A program made the position numbers and the translations under genes. Positions 11,496 to 24,170 of a stretch of DNA of 64,000 nucleotides are shown here, piece after piece. The notes under the pieces were generated by a model, which did not search any database, was not told the DNA's origin, and saw only the letters and a list, made by a program, of their open reading frames with translations. This DNA comes from Haematobia irritans (Eukaryota > Arthropoda > Insecta > Diptera > Muscidae), in assembly GCF_050003625.1 (NCBI RefSeq), contig NC_134400.1, positions 193,717,726 through 193,781,725 on the forward strand. Direction: 5' to 3'. The first letter of the stretch is position 1. Each line of letters opens with the position of its first letter.

Positions 11496-12698
11496 TGATA
11501 AAAACTTTTATTGTTCTTCTGGTTTTACTTGTTTTTTGGTTTGGTTTTACACCATGTAGAACAAAAATTGTCATTTTGAAAACCTACCTCAATTACTTCA
11601 AGTGCTATATAAGATTGTTCCGAAAACTTGATTCTTGAATTGTGACCAAATGGCCTTAAGCGCTATTTGGCCTATAATATATTTCAAAGTGTTAGGAAAA
11701 ATACAAAAAAGAACCCGTAAAAGTATCAGCTATAGTTTTTGTATAAATGTCCATTTACTAGAAACATGCAGTACAAAAATTGTCTAATATTTTCGTATTT
11801 TTCGTTTATTCGTAAAGAAGTTTATAAAAATGCATTTTAGACCTCACCAATATGGACAATATTTATAGGTTATTTACATTAAAGCCTCTACTTTAAAATA
11901 CCATCGAGAAATAAACCGAAACTAAGTGGGAAAATAGAATTTGGTGTCTTTTTCGAATGTCTTTCTAAGTGGACATCGGTAGTGAAAGGGTTAATTTTAT
12001 TTTTCTGGGTCGAAAACTTTGTTGTAGACATATGTCATTAAATATCATAATTTATTATGGTTTTAAATTCTTTAATATATAAAGAACATTTTTTATGGAA
12101 TTTAATTTAAATTGAATTATTATATATAATATATATGAAAATTATTAATTAATTAAAATATTATATAATATTACAATATTATATAATAATTATTATTTAA
12201 TGATTCATTTAAAATAAATTGAAAATAAGTTAAATTTAATTTAATGGATTTATAAATAGGGAGCATCCTTAGTAGATCAATCAGTCCAATTTAATTTTGC
12301 TACGGTATTGTTCATAGTTATATTTACCTCACTTAATTAATTTACGATATTGCATTAAACAGAAACCTTTTAACTACTTTTCTATAAGCTCTATTTCCTA
12401 AAATCAAAGAAATATCTTAATTTGCCGCTAATACCACTTATTCTTTTTTCACGCAATTTTACATTATGTCTATGGCTGAGACTTTTTGTTTGCCATGAAT
12501 AAAAAATGCATGCGTGATTTTATGCTTTAGTAATTGATTTAATTATTTAATTTCAGCAGAGGTTTTACTATAACTGTCAATAGGTTTTTCTTTATTCACG
12601 TATTAGTAATTGGATTAAATTAACATTAAAGCTTTTTTTTTAAAGAAACAGAAATAATGAGTGGAATTTTAATGCAAAACTGTCAAAATTAGTAAAAA
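11496..12698. other. AT-rich DNA without recognised features
   Basis: Unique-looking sequence, extremely AT-rich around 12050-12260. No open frame above background and no recognised repeat family. The segment 11560-11990 has mixed composition but I can assign nothing to it. Confidence 0.5.
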
Positions 12699-14382
12699 AC
12701 AAGTAAGGAAAGTCTAAAGTCGGGCGGGGCCGACTATATTATACCCTGCACCACTTTGTAGATCTAAATTGTCGATACCATATCACATCTGACAAATGTG
12801 TTGGGGGCTATATATAAAGGTTTGTCCCAAATACATACATTTAAATATCACTCGATCTGGACAGAATTTGATAGACTTCTCCAAAATCTGTAGACTCACA
12901 ATTTAAGTCGGCTAATGCACTAGGGTGGAGCACAATGTTAGTAAAAAAAAATATGGGAAACGTTTAAATCTGAAGCAATTTTAAGGAAACTTCGAAAAAG
13001 TTTATTTATGGTTTATCGCTCGATATATATGTATTAGAAGTTTAGGAAAATTAGAGTCATTTTTACAACTTTTCGACTAAGCAGTGGCGATTTTACAAGG
13101 AAAATGTTGGTATTTTGACCATTTTTGTCGAAATCAGAAAAACATATATATGGGAGCTATATCTACATCTGAACCGATTTCAACCAAATTTGGTACGCTT
13201 AGCAATAATGCTAATTCTACTCCCTGTGCAAAATTTCAACAAAATCGGAGTTAAAAATTGGCCTCTGTGGTCATATGAGTGTAAATCGGGCGAAAGCTAT
13301 ATATGGGAGATATATCTAAATCTGAACCGATGTCAACCAAATTTGGCACGCATAGCTACAATGCTAATTCTACTCCCTGTGCAAAATTTCAACTAAATCG
13401 GAGCAAAAAATTGGCCTCTGTGGTCATATGAGTGTAAATCGGGCGAAAGCTATATATGGGAGCTATATCTAAATCTGAACCGATTTTAACCAAATTTGGC
13501 ACGCATAGCTACAATGCTAATTCTACTCCCTGTGCAAAATTTCAACCAAATTTGAGTAAAACTCTGGCTTCTGGGACCGTATTAGTCCATATCGGGCGAA
13601 AGCTATATATGGGAGCTATATCTAAATCTGAACCGATTTCAACTAAATTTGGCACGCATAGCTACAATACTAATTCTACTCCCTGTGCAAAATTTCAACC
13701 AAATTGGGCCAAAACTCTGGCTTCTGGGACCGTATTAGTCCATATCGGGCGAAAGATATATATGGGAGCTATATCTAAATCTGAACCGATTTCAATAAAA
13801 TTTTGCACATTTGACTATACTACCAATTGTACTCCTAGTGCAAAATTTCAACCAAATTGGGGTAATACTCAGGCTTCTAGGGCCGTATAAGTGCATATCG
13901 GGCGAAAGATATATATGGGAGCTATATCTAAATCTGAACCGATTTCGATAAAATTTGGCACACTTGACTATAGTACTAATTGTTCTTCTTGTACAAAATT
14001 TTAAGCAAATTAGGGTAAAACTCTGGCTTCTGGGGCCATATAAGTCCATATCGGGCGAAATATATATATGGGAACTATATCTAAATCTGAACCGATTTCT
14101 TCCAAAATCAATAGGGATCTATTCTGAGCCAAAACACATACTTGTGCTAAATTTGAAGTCGATTGGACTAAAACTGCGACCTAGACTTTGATTACAAAAA
14201 TGTGTTCACGGACAGACGGACAGACGGACAGACGGACAGACGGACATGGCTATATCGACTCAGGAGCCCACCCTGAGCATTTTTGCCAAAGACACCATGT
14301 GTCTATCTCGTCTCCTTCTGGGTGTTGCAAACATATGCACTAACTTATAATACCCTGTTCCACAGTGTGGAGCAGGGTATAA
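12699..14382 (+). mobile_element. DLE-A, complete copy
   Basis: Starts ACAAGTAAGGAAAGTCTAAA with the hairpin AGTCGGGCGGGGCCGACT, then TATACCCTGCACCACTTTG. After a unique left arm (to about 13130) come about six 153-bp units with TATATGGGAGCTATATCTAA and CTACTCCCTGTGCAAAATTT. A (GACAGACG)n tract follows at 14212-14247, then the hairpin end TACCCTGTTCCACAGTGTGG…CAGGGTATA. This is the reference copy for the family. The open frames 13115-13396, 13456-13890 and 13955-14191 are frames through the tandem units. Confidence 0.9.
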
Positions 14383-14447
14383 AAAAAAAACATTTGACTT
14401 TAATTTACCCTAGCCTCATTAGTTTATTTTACCATACAATGGACCAT

Positions 14448-15207
14448 TTTTATACTCTCCACCGTAGGATGGGTGGTATATTAACTTTGTCCTTCCGTTT
14501 GTAACACTTCGCAATATTGCTCTAAGACCCCATAAAGTATATAAATTCTGGGTCGTGGTAAAATTCTAAGTCGATCTCAGCATATCCGTCCGTCCGTCTG
14601 TTTAAATCACGCTAACTTCCGAACGAAAAAAGCTATCGACTTGAAACTGTTTACAACTAGTTGTTATTGATGTAAGTCGGCTGGTATTGCAAATGGGCCA
14701 TGTTGGACCACTTTTACGTATAGCCCCCATATAAACGGACCCCCAAATTTGGCTTGCGGAGCCTTTTAGAGAAGCAAATTTCATCCGATCCGATTGAAAT
14801 TTGATACGTGGCGTAAGTATATTGTCTCTAATAACCATGCAAAAATTGGTCCATATCGGTCCAAAATTATATATAACCCCCGTATAAACCGATCCCCAGA
14901 TTTTGCTTGCGGATCCTCTTGAAGTAGCAAATTTCATCTGATCCGGTTGAAATTCGGTACATGGTGTAAGTATATGGTCTCTAACAAGCATACACAAATT
15001 GAGCCATATCGGTCCATAATCATGTAGCCCCAATATAAACCGATCCCCAGATTTGACCTCCAGAACCTATTGGAGAATCAAAATTCACCCGATCCGGTTG
15101 AAATTCGTTATAATTTGTGGATGACAGACTTTAGAAGAAGTTTCTAGGCAATCCATAGTTGAGGGTACATAGGATTCGGCCTGACCGAACTTACGTCCGT
15201 ATAAACT
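14448..15207 (-). mobile_element. DLE-T copy, both ends present
   Basis: The hairpin end TACTCTCCACCGTAGGATGG leads at 14448, followed by CCGTCCGTCTG at 14588. Three or so T-type units (CCCATATAAACCGATCCCC, ATTTCATCCGATCCG) come next, then the start end AGGATTCGGCCTGACCGAAC at 15172-15191. It has fewer internal units than the copies at 16676 and 40993. Confidence 0.8.
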
Positions 15208-15245
15208 ATTTCCCATAGATCAAGATCTGCATATCGTACAAGTAT

Positions 15246-15436
15246 CTATACCCTCCACCATAGGGTATAGCAAAGTACACAAAATTTATCATTCCGTGGT
15301 TGTGATGAATTTACAAGCCGACCTAGCATGTCCGTCCTTCCGCCTATTTCAATCATGTGAACTCCCGAAGAAAACATGCTATTAGCTTGGAGCTTGACTA
15401 AAGTACAGTTTCCGTATAAACTGATTCCACACTGAA
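15246..15436 (-). mobile_element. Diverged DLE-T-like end fragment
   Basis: TATACCCTCCACCATAGGGT hairpin, then CATTCCG and CATGTCCGTCCTTCCGCC, the order seen at the hairpin end of DLE-T, but with different intervening sequence. It ends without 153-bp units. It may represent another subfamily. Confidence 0.55.
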
Positions 15437-15498
15437 ACAATTATTCACGTAATATTACAGACTATTAATATACAAAATATTAAGTATAAATCTCTTTC

Positions 15499-16675
15499 AA
15501 ACAAGTAAGAAAAGTCTAAAGTCTTGCGGGGCCAACTATATTATACCCTGCACCACTTTGTAGATCTAAATTCGATCTATACAATATCACATCCGTTAAA
15601 TGTGTTGGGGGCTATATATAAAGGCTTGTCCCACAAACATACATTTAAATATCACTCGATCTGGACAGAATTTGATAGACTTCTACAAAATCTATAGACT
15701 CAAAATTTAAGTCGGCTAATGCACAAGGGTGGAACACAATGTTAGGAAAAAATGGGAAACATTTAAATCTGAAGCAATTTTCCGGAAACTTCGCAAAAGT
15801 TTATTTATGATTTATCGCTCGATATATATGTACCCAGCAAAAAAAGCGTCTCCAAAAAAGTAGTGAAAATGTTCGTTTTGGATCCGGATGTGATTCCAAA
15901 TTGGCGCAGAAGCGATGATTTTAACATGGGTTTGTCATAGGACGCATGTCCACCATTTCAACAGACGTTGCACTGAATTTGCATCACTCTTAAGGTGTGA
16001 TGTGAATCCAGTGATCTGGATGTGAATAAAGAAATTTTGTAATATTTGGACAAATAAATAATTTTTAAAAATTTTTTATGATTTTTAATACATTATAACG
16101 CTTGTCTGGAACGTTTGACATCAAATATTTTCAAAAGTTCGCAATATTTCTAGAAAGGATTTAGCATGTTATTCGGCAAAAATTTAATAACGTGCACTAT
16201 TTTATTAATTTTTAAATTGTTTTTAACCCATTTGAAACAATAAAATTTTAAATTTTCCATTAGAAACGTGAAAAAAGCGAGTTATAAAAAATTGACTCAA
16301 ATGAACTTCCTGTGCACACGTTAAAATAAAGAACATCTTTAGGAGGACATTTTTGGAAGTGCTTTTAAAGTTGTGCCTGAAGAAGAACTTCCAATTTTTT
16401 TTGCTGGGTATTAGAAGTTTAGGAAAATTAGAGTCATTTTTACAACTTTTCGACTAAGCAGTGGCGATTTTACAAAGAAAATGAAATAAGAAAAACATAT
16501 ATATGGGAGCTATATCAAAATCTGAACCGATTTCAACCAAATTTGGCACGCATAGCAACAATGCTAATTCTACTCCCTGTACAAAATTTCAACTACATCG
16601 GATTTAAAAATTGGCCTCTGTGGTCATATGAGTGTAAATCGGGCGAAAGCTATATATGGGAGATATATCTAAATC
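15499..16675 (+). mobile_element. DLE-A 5' part, split by MITE1
   Basis: Start end AACAAGTAAGAAAAGTCTAA and the A-family left arm, broken at 15831 by MITE1 and resuming at 16411 (TTAGAAGTTTAGG). One and a half 153-bp units follow. At about 16675 the sequence switches abruptly to DLE-T (AAATCGGAACCGGAAATTCG), a chimeric junction with no duplication. Confidence 0.8.
15833..16408 (+). mobile_element. MITE1 (576 bp)
   Basis: Ends CCCAGCAAAAAAA and TTTTTTTTGCTGGG are inverted repeats, with TA duplicated at 15831-15832 and 16409-16410. The uninterrupted DLE-A reads GATATATATGTATTAGAAG across the site, so the insertion is exact. No coding capacity. A second copy in reverse lies at 20227-20694. Confidence 0.9.
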
Positions 16676-17926
16676 GGAACCGGAAATTCGGTACATGGTG
16701 TTAGTATATGGTCTCTAACAACCATGCACAAATTGGTCCACATCGGTCCATAATTATATATAGCCCCCATATAAACCGATCCCCCGATTTGGCTTGCGAG
16801 GCCTCTAAGAGAAGCAAATTTCATCCGATCCGGCTGAACCGGAAATTTGGTACATGGTGTTAGTATATGGTCTCTAACAACCATGCACAAATTGGTCCAC
16901 ATCGGTCCATAATTATATATAGCCCCCATATAAACCGATCCCCCGATTTGGCTTGCGAGGCCTCTAAGAGAAGCAAATTTCATCCGATCCGGCTGAAATT
17001 TGGTACGTGATGTTAGTATATGGTCTCTAACAACCATGCAAAAATTGGTCCACATCGGTTCATAATTATATATAGCCCCCATATAAACCGATCACCAGAT
17101 TTGACCTCCGGAACCTCTTGGAAGACCAAAATTCATCTGATTCAGTTAAAATTTGGTACGTGGTGTTAATATATGGCCTCAAACTCCCATGCAAAAATTG
17201 GTCGATATCGGTCCATAATTATATATAGGCCCCATATAAACCGATCCCAGAGCCCCTTGGAAGAGCAAAATTCTTCCCATTCGGTTGGAATTTGGTACGT
17301 GATGTTAGTATATGGTATCCAACAACCATGCACGAATTGGTTCCTATCAGTCCATAATTATATATAGCTCCCATATAAACCGATCCCCAGATTTGACCTC
17401 CGGTGCCTTTTGGAGAAGCAAAATTCATCCGATCTGCTTGAAATTTGGTACGTGGTGGTAGTATATGATATTTAACAACCATGCCAAAAGTGGTCCATAT
17501 CAGTCCATAATCGTACATAGCCCCATATAAACCGATCCCGAGATTTGGTTTTGGAACCTCTTGGAGGAGCAAATTTCATCCGAGTGAGTTGAAATTTGGT
17601 ACATTGTGCTAGTATATGGTCGTTAACAACCATGCCTAACTAGGTCCATATCGGTCTATAGTTATATATGACCCTCAGATAAATCGATCCCCAATCACAC
17701 AAAAATTGGTCCATATCAAGTTCATAATTGTATATAGCCTCCATATAAGCGACCCCCATATTTCAATTCTGGCTCTCTACGTATGGACTAAATCACAATT
17801 TAGAAAACGATGTTAAGAAGTTTTAAGATACCACAACCCAAGTAATTCGATTGTGGATGATAGTCTTTCGTGGAAGTTTCTACGCAATCCATGGCCTGGC
17901 CGATCTTGCGGCCGTATATACTTGTT
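16676..17926 (-). mobile_element. DLE-T, hairpin end missing
   Basis: T-type units follow each other with GTAC(A/G)TG(G/A)TGTTAG at 16850, 17003 and 17156 (153 bp apart; the first step, from 16691, is 159). The start end GGCCGTATATACTTG is at 17910-17925. The other end is lost at the junction with DLE-A. Open frames 16669-17082 and 17219-17572 (minus) are frames through these units. Confidence 0.85.
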
Positions 17927-18177
17927 TTTAACTAACATTGTGTTCCACCCTAGTGCATTAGTCGACTTAAATTTTGAGTCTATAGATTTTGTAGAAGTCT
18001 ATCAAATTCTGTCCAGATCGAGTGATATTTACATGTATGTAGTTAGGACAAACCTATATATATAGCCCCTAACACATTTGACGGATGTGATATGGTATCG
18101 AATATTTAGATCTACAAAGTGGTGCAGGGTATAATATAGTCGGCCCCGCCCGACTTTAGACTTTCCTTACTTGTTGT
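17927..18177 (-). mobile_element. DLE-A start-end module, inverted
   Basis: Runs from ACTAACATTGTGTTCCACCC to GACTTTAGACTTTCCTTACTT, about 250 bp, with the CGGCCCCGCCCGACT hairpin. It directly abuts the start of a DLE-T in the A run after the A-family TTAGT. The same A/T junction occurs at 40993. Confidence 0.85.
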
Positions 18178-20226
18178 TTATTAAAGTTAGGATACAGATT
18201 TTGGAAATTTGCTTCCCTTCGTAAAAGACGCATGTCTTTATACTAATACTATCCTTAAGCTAAGGAAAACATTTTTGATTTAGCCAAATCGTCCTTAAAT
18301 TAACTGAAATATTGAATTTTTAGACTCAAGATAAAAACGCTTCAAATATAGGCTAATATTTATGTTGAGGATTTATCATCTTTCATTTACATTTTTTTTT
18401 TTTTTTTTTTGAATTATGAAAACATTTTTTACTTTGGAGTGTCCATTATAATTTGGATTTAAAAACTGGCACTGGCTTGTAAGTGAACAGCTTTATTTAT
18501 ATATCACGAAAAGAGTAAGAAAATTCGATAAATTAGATCTTTATCCCAATTTTAATTTTATTGATCATAGATTTAAAGTGAGAAAGGCCTCTAGAAATTT
18601 CTTTATTTTAAAGAAGCCGCATATTTGACGAGGAATAAATATCAAATTCCTTAATGGAAGCTCAATATCTTTGGATCCAAGTAAAAGTTTCTGTTTAGTG
18701 TAGGTATTTAGTTCGCTTATAGATCTTCGTACGCAATCCATAGTGGAGAGTACATATGAGTCGGCTGGGCTGATTTGTCGGTCGTATATTACAAGCTTCT
18801 TCAGTCATCTATTTCATTCAAATTTATGCTAATTTCTCACACTCTGTACCCCTTTCATATTTCTAAATTTGCAATATTAGGGTTAATGATATTAACTAAT
18901 TTTTATTTGGAGGGAAAATAGTGTTAATTTGTTACATTCGTTTTTTGTCGGAAATAATCTATGAAACAGGATATTTTGCAATGAATACAGCAATGATGAC
19001 GTTCACTTACATTTAGAACGGTAACTTTCGGTGTAATTGTCTGCACCATAGCCGTTACAACAACAACAACAGCATTAAGCAATGTTCATTGTAACGGAAA
19101 TTCTTACTAGAATAATTAAATGTTAGTTACAATATCAAATTATTTTCTGAGAATTCTATGGCAATCCGCTTCAGTTATTATGGCCAGTCAATAAGCTAAT
19201 ATCATCAACTTGTTAAATAAATTTTAAAGATATTCTATTTTATTTTATTTACACTCTATGGACATATGTGAAAATATTTGTAAGAGTGATTGAGAGGGTG
19301 CTGTTGATTAGTAAGCACCTCATGATTGATTTCATTTAGTGATCGTTACAGGTTTGTGTCTTAAGTCTTTCGTTTTTGGTTATAATGTCAACCAAGTAAT
19401 GGCGGTTTGTTTCTTCTTTTAGCTGTTACTATGTAAGCTTTAATGAGTCGAACACAAGTTTTCTGTTAACACTTGAATGGAAAATTGAAAAAAAAGCAAT
19501 GAGACTTCCTATTGAGTATGGTATTCAATTTAGTTTTTTTTTCAATCTTTCTCTACGTTCACGACGAATGTGGTTTATCTTGCTGTTATTTATTGATAAA
19601 TGAAATGATTGCCATATTTTGAACTGCTTCAGTGCAATATAATCGATTTTTAATTGTAATTCTAGATCTATTTGAATGGAAAGCCATAAAACGGCTGCAT
19701 CGGGAGAAGGTTATGGGAATATTGACAGCTAAATTTTTACTGGATATTAAATTATTAATTACAATAAATTTAATTAGGAATGGACCTGACAGTCTATGGA
19801 AGTGATTTGAAGACAGCTAAAGGGAATGTAGAAAAAATATAAAGTAGATATTTGTGCAACAAAGTAATCGGTATAATAGGGTGGAGACAATGAAGTTCAT
19901 TGTGATATAAATTCTTGAAGATTCTAGACATAGAAAGTCCTTCCCTAAGGATTTTAATGACAATCAAAACGCCGACTATGTTGTAGGGCTTTTTCTAAAT
20001 TTTGAAAAGTGGTCTTTCCGATTGCTTTTAAATTTGAAAATCAACTTCCTACTTTTCGAATAATGCAAGAAAAGATTCGGAAAAGAAAAAAGAAAATTTT
20101 GAAGAGTTTCAGTTAGTCTATTTTTGTGATTACAAAAAGTTCAATAGGGCCAACATCAATTATCAATCTGTCGATTTTAAAACAGTCACACGTCGACTCA
20201 TTATGAAAAAATATCGATTGAAACCA
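18178..20226. other. Mostly unique AT-rich DNA, no gene seen
   Basis: Contains poly-T near 18391-18411, a small ACAACAACAAC run near 19058, a decayed DLE-T end at about 18705-18795 and, at 19351-19377, a third copy of the GTCTTAAGTCTTT motif. No open frame stands out. It is one of the longest low-repeat stretches in the window. Confidence 0.5.
18705..18795 (-). mobile_element. Decayed DLE-T start end
   Basis: TACGCAATCCATAGTGGAGA, GTACATATGAGTCGGCTGGG and GGTCGTATATTACAAG align in order with the last 90 bp of DLE-T copies, with many substitutions. It looks like an old fragment. Confidence 0.6.
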
Positions 20227-20694
20227 CCCAGCAAAAAAATTTGGAAGTCCTTCCAAAGGCACAACTTTAAAAGCACTTCCAGAAGATGCACTCCCAATGC
20301 TGTTCTTTATTTTAACTACCCAGGAAGTTCTTTTAATTCAATTTTTTATAACTTGGGGTTTTCATACTTTTAATGGGTAATTTTAACTTGTTTTTGCTTC
20401 AAATATGCTAAAAACAGAATAAGAATTGATGAAATGTTACAAATCATTAAAATTTTGTCGAAAAAAATGCTAAATCCAATCTGAAAAAATTGTGCATTTT
20501 TGAAAAGAGTTGAGTTCAAACGTTTCCGACAAGCGTTAGTATCCATTAAAAATTTAAAAAAATATAAAAATTTATTTATTTGACAAAATATCAAAGAATT
20601 TTTTAATTTACATCCACAACATTGAATTCGGATCACATCTAAAGAAGTCATGCAAATTCAGTGCAACGGTTGTTGAAATGGAGGACTTCCGTCC
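20227..20694 (-). mobile_element. MITE1 copy, one end lost
   Basis: Starts CCCAGCAAAAAAATTTGGAA and follows the reverse complement of the copy at 15833-16408 (CACAACTTTAAAAGCACTTCC, GTTCTTTATTTTAAC, GTGCAACGGTTGTTGAAATGG). It stops at 20694, where MITE2 begins; its far end is missing. The 93-residue minus frame at 20370-20651 lies in it and has no counterpart in the other copy. Confidence 0.8.
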
Positions 20695-20696
20695 TA

Positions 20697-21339
20697 CACT
20701 GAAAAAAATATTGTCGTGAGGTCAAAGATTTCATGTCCTTAAAATACGAATACAAATTTTGCTTAGCATAGAAGACGCATTTCTCTAATATAAAGTTTTT
20801 TTCCTTGTCCAAAAGTCCATAAACTTTTCAATGAAGTCGTATTGTCCTTATAATTAAGTGATTTTACTTAAAGATGGGTATCATAACACGAAAGAAAAAT
20901 TGTTTAGGGTAAGGTCAACTTGAATTTAATAATTCAGAAAAATTCTTTAAAATTAATGAAATTGTATTTAAATTTGTCGTCTTTTTGCAACTTGACTACA
21001 AAGCAAAAAATCGTTCAAAAATAGGACATGTTTTTCAACACTTTATTTTAAAGACGTTTTTACTTGAAAGATTGCATAATTTCTCCTGGAAGTCGAGTCT
21101 GAATTTGGAAAATAAAGTTGTCGTTAACTCGTTTTTAAAGGATATGAAGAAAAAAAACTGAAAAAACGAACATTTAAAATTTGCTTCCTAGAAGCAAATA
21201 CACAAAACCCAAATCTAAAAGAGAATTGTGTCTTAAAAGTATCTTTACATAAATTCTCCGTTTCTTTGGCTCGGAATCAATACCAAAATTGTTAAAGCAA
21301 AGACAAACTCTTTGGTACCGGTCGTGCTTGTTTTCAGTG
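20697..21339 (-). mobile_element. MITE2 copy (643 bp)
   Basis: Ends CACTGAAAAAAATATTGTCG and TGTTTTCAGTG. TA precedes the left end (20695-20696), but TG follows the right end, so the duplication has decayed or the flank was lost. It is the reverse complement of 35095-35750 over its length. Confidence 0.85.
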
Positions 21340-21369
21340 TGGACTTTGCAAAATGTTCTCCTCCCATTA

Positions 21370-22760
21370 ATTTTGCACAAATTTTCTATAGAAATAAGTG
21401 TTTGCAAATTTTCTTTATATATAAAACTTTGACACAATTTGACACAATAGAAATAAAATTTTGACAAAATTTTCTATAGAAATAAATTTTTGACAAAGTT
21501 TTCTATAGAAATAAAATTTTGGAAAACTTTTATTAGGCATAAAATTGTGACAAAAATTTTGTATAGAAATAGAATTTTGAAAAATTTTCTTATGGAAATA
21601 AAATGTTGACAAAATTTTCTATAGAAATAAAATTTTGACATTATTTTCTACAGACATAAAATTTTGACAATATTTTTTATAGAAATAAAAAAATAACAAT
21701 TTTTTTATAGAAATAAAATTTTTACGAAATTTTCTATAGAAATAAAATTGTGACAAAATTTTCGATCGAAACAAAATTTTGACAAAATTTGCTATAGATG
21801 TAAAAGTTTGGAAAAATTTTCTATAGAAAAAAAATCCTAACAAAATTTATAATAGAACTAAAATTTTGACAAATTTTTCTATAAAAATAACATTTTGACA
21901 TAATTTTCTATAGAAATAAAATTTTGACAAAAATTTTTTATAGAAATTAAATTTTGAAAAATTGGTTTATGGAAATAAAATGTTGACAAAATTTTCTATA
22001 GAAATAAAATTTTGACATTATTTTCTACGGAAATAACATTTTGACAATATTTTTTTATAGAAATAAAATAATAACAATTTTTTTTATAGAAATAAAATTT
22101 TGACGAAATTTTCTATAGAAATAAAATTGTGACAAAATTTTCGATCGAAACAAAATTTTGACAAAATTTTCTATAGATGTAAAAGTTTGCAAAAATTTTC
22201 TATAGAAATAAAACCTTAACAAAATTTATAATAGCAATAAAATGTTGACAAAATTTTCTATAGAAATAAAATTTTCACGAAATTTTCTATAGAACTAAAT
22301 TTTTGACAAAATTTTCTATAGAAATAAAATTTTGGAAAACTTTTATTAGACATAAAATTTTGACAAAAATTTTGTATAGAAATAGAATTTTGAAAAATTT
22401 TCTTATGGAAATAAAATGTTGACAAAATTTTCTATAGAAATAAAATTTTGACATTATTTTCTAGAGAAATAAAATTTTGACAATATTTTTTATAGAGATA
22501 AAAAAATAACAAATTTTTTTTATAGATATAAAATTTTTACGAAATTTTCTATAGAAACAAAATTGTGACAAATTTTTCGATCGAAACAAAATTTTGACAA
22601 AATTTTCTATAGATGTAAAAGTTTGAAAAAATTTTCTATAGAAATAAAATCTTAACAAAATTTATAATAGCAATAAAATTTTGACAAAATTTTCTATAAA
22701 AATAAAATTTTAACAAAATTTTCTAAAGAAATAAAATTTTAACAAAATTCTCTACAAATT
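21370..22760 (-). repeat. 29-bp satellite array, block 4, reversed
   Basis: Same unit as at 735-4065 but in the opposite orientation. Longer repeats are superimposed: CGATCGAA at 21773, 22142 and 22578, and GGAAAACTTTTATTAG at 21521 and 22334 (813 bp apart). Open frames on the minus strand here are artefacts of the repeat. Confidence 0.92.
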
Positions 22761-22796
22761 CAATATAAAACATTTCTTACGAATGAAACAACATTT

Positions 22797-23867
22797 TTCT
22801 ACCCTCCACCATAGGATGGGGGGTATATTAACTTTGTCATTCCGTTTGTAACACATTTAAATATTGCTCTAAGACCCCATAAAGTATATATATTCTGGGT
22901 CGTGGTGAAATTCTGAGTCGATCTAAGCATGTCCGTTCGTGTGTTGAAATCACGCTAATTTCCGAACAATAAATTGAATGGTATTGCAATGGGCCATATT
23001 GGTTCACCTTTACGTATAGCCCCCAAATAAACGGACCCCCAGATTTGGCATGCTGATCCTCAAAGAGAAATTTGGTACATGGTGTTGGTATATGGTATCT
23101 AACAACCATACAAAAATTGGTCCATATCGGCCCATAATTATATATAGCCCCCATATAAACCGATCCCTTGATTTGGCTTGCGGACACTCAAGGAGAAGCA
23201 AATTTCATCCGATCCAACTGAAATGTTGTACATGGTGTAAGTATATGGTCTCTAATAACTAATAAACCCCCATATAAACCGATCCCTTGATTTGGCTTGC
23301 GGACACTCAAAGAGAAGCAAATTTCATCCGATCCAACTGAAATGTGGTACATGGTGTAAGTATACTGTCTCTAATAACCATACAAAAATCGGTCCATATT
23401 AATATATAGCCCCCATATAAACCGATCCCAGATTTGACCTCCGGATCCTCATGGATGAGCAAAATTCATCCGATTCGGATGAAATTTGGTACGTGGTGTT
23501 AGTATATGGTCTCTGACAACCATGCAGGAATTGGTCCATATCGGTCCATATATTATGTAGCCCCCATATAAACCGATCCCCAGATTTGACCTCCGTAGCC
23601 CCTTGGAAGAGCAAAATTCACCCGATCCGGTTGAAATTTGGTACATGGTGTTAGTATACGGTCTTTAACAAACATGCAAAAATTGGTCCATCCATATAAC
23701 CCCCATTTAAACCTATGTCCAGATTTGACCTTCAGAGCTATGGGAGGAGCAAAATTCATTCAACCCGGTTGAAATTTTAATACGTCGTGAAATTTGGTAC
23801 ATTACGCTAGTATATGGCCGCTAACAACCATGCCAAAATTGGTCCATATCGGTCTATAGTTATATAT
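22797..23867 (-). mobile_element. DLE-T, start end missing
   Basis: Hairpin end TACCCTCCACCATAGGATGG at 22800, then GTCATTCCGTTTGTAACACA and a short CCGTTCGTGTG tract. About five 153-bp T units follow. The copy is cut at 23867 (GTTATATATA) by an ATTGA-rich element and the T start end is not seen beyond it. Confidence 0.85.
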
Positions 23868-24170
23868 ACACACAAAAAATGATCACCAAAATTGTTTCAA
23901 TTAAACACTTAATTGAATTTGGAAACGGATTCAATTAATATATTAATTGATTCAATTAATTATTTAATCAAATCCGAATAAAAACCAATTACAACAATGA
24001 TTGCTATTTGTTACGTTTCCAATTAAAATATTAATTGATTCAATCAATTTGTTAATCAATTCGGAAATAATTTTCAATTACAAGCGTGATTGAAATTTTT
24101 CCCGTTTCCAATTACACATGTGATTGATCCAATCACCTTTGTGATTGAAATTGAATAATTTTGAGCAATG
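23868..24170 (+). mobile_element. MITE3-like ATTGA-rich end
   Basis: TA is followed by CACACAAAAAATGATCACC, then dense AATTAATTGATTCAATCA motifs that are largely self-complementary. The start matches the TA-flanked 291-bp element at 27707-27997. The matching right end is not seen nearby; similar sequence at 26925-27175 could be the other side of a longer element. Confidence 0.6.

Noticed and set aside
20370..20651. 93-residue minus frame
   Set aside because: It lies in MITE1 and is not preserved in the other MITE1 copy.
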